Origin: Azoarcus sp. L1K30
GTDB taxonomy: Bacteria > Pseudomonadota > Gammaproteobacteria > Burkholderiales > Rhodocyclaceae
DNA length: 64,000 nt
Assembly: GCF_018122735.1 (NCBI RefSeq)
Contig: NZ_JAGRRD010000001.1
Coordinates: forward strand, 2,962,999-3,026,998
Direction: 5' to 3'
In this document: in pieces, positions 62,461 through 64,000 of the stretch
Numbering within the stretch: position 1 is the first letter of the stretch
Layout: the number at the start of each line of letters is the position of its first letter
Translations under genes and position numbers: made by a program
Notes under the pieces: model-generated
Seen by the model: only the letters and a program-made list of their open reading frames with translations
Databases searched by the model: none
What the model was told of the DNA's origin: nothing

Positions 62461-64000
62461 GCGACCTCCCTTCCGCGGCCACGTCGGCAGGCACTTCGAA
62501 ACTTTCGGGCCCCTGCCCCTCGCACCAGCGTTGCCACATCACGCGAAACGCGCACTCCAGTCCACGCACGACCACCCCCTGCCGGCGTAGCGGCGCCGAA
62601 GCATATTGCTCACGCAGACCCGCACGCAGAACAGCCAGCGTCCCGACATCGCCCGTCAGAGCAAGCGCGCGATCCACGAAAGTGTCGACGTCATCCACCA
62701 CCCAGTCGCCCAGCCCCACACGCTCCAGCACGGCCGAGCTTTGACAGTGCGCCCGCGACGGTCCGCGCATGGCCAGCACCGGCACGCCCATCCACAGTGC
62801 GTAGTTCGTCGTCGTCCCGCCACTGTAGGGCCAGGTATCGAGCACGACATCGACGTCGGCATGCAGCGCCAGGTAGTCCTTGAACGGCAGCCGTGGATGA
62901 AACACCAGACGATCGGCGGAAATGCCATGCGTCGCGAAGCGCGCCGTCAGGTGCGCGGCAAGTTCGGGGGCGCCGACGTTGCCGAGCAACATGCGTGAAC
63001 CGGTGCGGGCATGAAGCACGCGCGCCCAGGTCGCGATCACCGCATCGCCCAGCTTGTTCGGGCGATTGAAGCTCGCGAAGGTGAGGTAACCGTTGCGTGC
63101 CGCAGGCAGTCCGGCAACGGCTGGCGCATCGGCCACGGGCTGAAACGCACCCGCGCTCGGCAGACGCGCAAAGCGTTCGGTGAAGAAACGTTCGAAAAGA
63201 CCGAAGGGCGCAGCGAAGCGGTCGCAGATCAGGTAATCCATCGCCGCCAGACCCGTCGTCCCCGGGTAACCGATCCACGTTGCCTGTATCGGTGCCGGCT
63301 TGAGCGCAAAGCACGTCAGGCGATTGCCCGCAGTGTGCCCCGACAGGTCGACCAGAATGTCGATACCGTGGCTCACGATCAGGCACCGCAAGCGTTCATC
63401 ATCCATTCCGAACACGTTGTGCCACGCGTCGACATGAGCGCGCAGGCGCGCCGACACCGCGTCTTCGTCGGGTGCGGCCATGTAGGCGCTGAGCGTGGCG
63501 CGCGCGCGATCGAAGTCGGCAAGAATGGGCTCGATGAAGCGCGCCACCGGATGGTCCTTGAAATCCGCCGACACGAACCCGATCCTGAGCCTGCGCGCGG
63601 GATCAGGTGAGTTCTCATGCCGGACATCATCCAGTGGCACGTCGAATTGCCGCCCGAATGCTGCATGTGCATCGAACACCTGTTCGGGGGACAGTTGTTC
63701 ATCATGCGCCATGGCGTAGAGCATGTTGCTCCACGCTTGCGCCGAGGTGGGCTCAATGGCAATCACTTGCCGCGCCTGCTCGGCGGCGCGGGTGTTGTCG
63801 CCGATGGCGCAGTACATGCCGCTGAGATTGATGCACGCCTTCGTGCGGGTCGCGGGATGGCTGACCGCGCGATGCGTAACCGCGATGGCGTCCTGCAGTT
63901 TTCCGCATCGCTGCAGTGCGCAACCCAGTCCAAGGAGCGCCTCGGCGAATTCGGGCCGCAGCCTCAGGGCGGTCTCGAATGCAGCGACGGCTGCCACACC
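62453..64000 (-). CDS. SPINDLY-type O-GlcNAc transferase with TPR repeats (partial)
   Basis: At least 515 residues, continuing beyond the right edge. TPR repeats occupy the first about 110 visible residues. A GT41-type glycosyltransferase domain follows, with RIGFVSADFKDHPVARF, DLSGHTAGNR, IGYPGTTG and the nucleotide-binding region near LDTWPYSGGTTT. Such bacterial enzymes add sugars to proteins, often flagellins or surface proteins. As the first visible gene of the operon it may transfer the amino sugar built by the following genes. The real start is outside the window. Confidence 0.9.
   Translation of the reverse strand, partial: GVAAVAAFETALRLRPEFAEALLGLGCALQRCGKLQDAIAVTHRAVSHPATRTKACINLSGMYCAIGDNTRAAEQARQVIAIEPTSAQAWSNMLYAMAHDEQLSPEQVFDAHAAFGRQFDVPLDDVRHENSPDPARRLRIGFVSADFKDHPVARFIEPILADFDRARATLSAYMAAPDEDAVSARLRAHVDAWHNVFGMDDERLRCLIVSHGIDILVDLSGHTAGNRLTCFALKPAPIQATWIGYPGTTGLAAMDYLICDRFAAPFGLFERFFTERFARLPSAGAFQPVADAPAVAGLPAARNGYLTFASFNRPNKLGDAVIATWARVLHARTGSRMLLGNVGAPELAAHLTARFATHGISADRLVFHPRLPFKDYLALHADVDVVLDTWPYSGGTTTNYALWMGVPVLAMRGPSRAHCQSSAVLERVGLGDWVVDDVDTFVDRALALTGDVGTLAVLRAGLREQYASAPLRRQGVVVRGLECAFRVMWQRWCEGQGPESFEVPADVAAEGRSRD

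Noticed and set aside
1-64000. CRISPR arrays, tRNA/rRNA genes, integrases or insertion sequences
   Set aside because: No regularly spaced direct repeats, no tRNA-like cloverleaf or rRNA signature, and no transposase or integrase motifs were seen. The only mobile-looking items are the two inverted-repeat elements.

Overview
The window is GC-rich, densely coding DNA that best fits a betaproteobacterium of the Rhodocyclales, in the Azoarcus / Thauera / Aromatoleum range. The evidence is a divergent aerobic phenylacetate (paa) cluster, a periplasmic nitrate reductase operon with NarX/NarL and a Crp/Fnr regulator, a complete cytochrome c maturation operon, and an aryl-polyene pigment cluster of the arcuflavin/xanthomonadin type. 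This placement rests on family recognition, not on a search. No rRNA, tRNA, CRISPR array, integrase or insertion sequence was seen.

Layout. (1) 1-8234: phenylacetate degradation. paaG-H-I-K-A run leftward and paaN and paaY run rightward from a shared control region (5362-5607). That region holds a TetR-type palindrome and a perfect FNR/DNR-type box. The remaining epoxidase genes (paaB-E) would lie beyond the left edge. Two large inverted-repeat structures flank the region (1-95 and 7341-7552). (2) 8332-10715: accessory genes. These are a TIR-domain membrane protein broken by a frameshift at a stretch that resembles the Tn5/Nextera mosaic end, a cupin protein, and a TerB-like protein. (3) 11021-28309: aryl-polyene pigment biosynthesis. 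A rightward operon encodes ACP, membrane protein, aryl-ACP/CoA ligase, dehydratases, acyltransferase, LolA-like protein, MMPL exporter, polysaccharide-deacetylase-like protein, methyltransferase, KS, chain-length factor and ketoreductase. A leftward operon encodes halogenase, XanB2-like chorismatase, acyltransferase and glycosyltransferase. A GGDEF diguanylate cyclase gene sits between them. Together they predict a halogenated, hydroxybenzoate-primed polyene anchored through a glyco/acyl carrier.

(4) 28536-36810: alanine racemase, then the leftward ccmABCDEFGHI operon. It supplies covalently haemylated cytochromes such as the NapB and NapC encoded further right. (5) 37020-42817: a 1558-residue hybrid sensor kinase translationally coupled to a REC-HD-GYP response regulator. 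(6) 42865-52838: narX-narL, then napF-D-A-G-H-B-C on the same strand, with a divergent Crp/Fnr gene. An FNR-like box and an inverted repeat lie ahead of napF, and a perfect 14-bp palindrome lies between narX and the Crp/Fnr gene. (7) 52867-57648: housekeeping block with an exonuclease/GIY-YIG fusion, a DUF3460 protein, spoT, rpoZ and gmk. (8) 57741-64000: a tightly packed leftward operon that looks like a surface-glycan or protein-glycosylation module. It encodes a SPINDLY-type O-GlcNAc transferase, DegT aminotransferase, ATP-grasp ligase, short epimerase/reductase, NeuD-like acyltransferase, and a BKACE (beta-keto acid cleavage) enzyme whose start overlaps the NeuD stop. This last module has no obvious textbook counterpart and is the best candidate here for an undescribed pathway.
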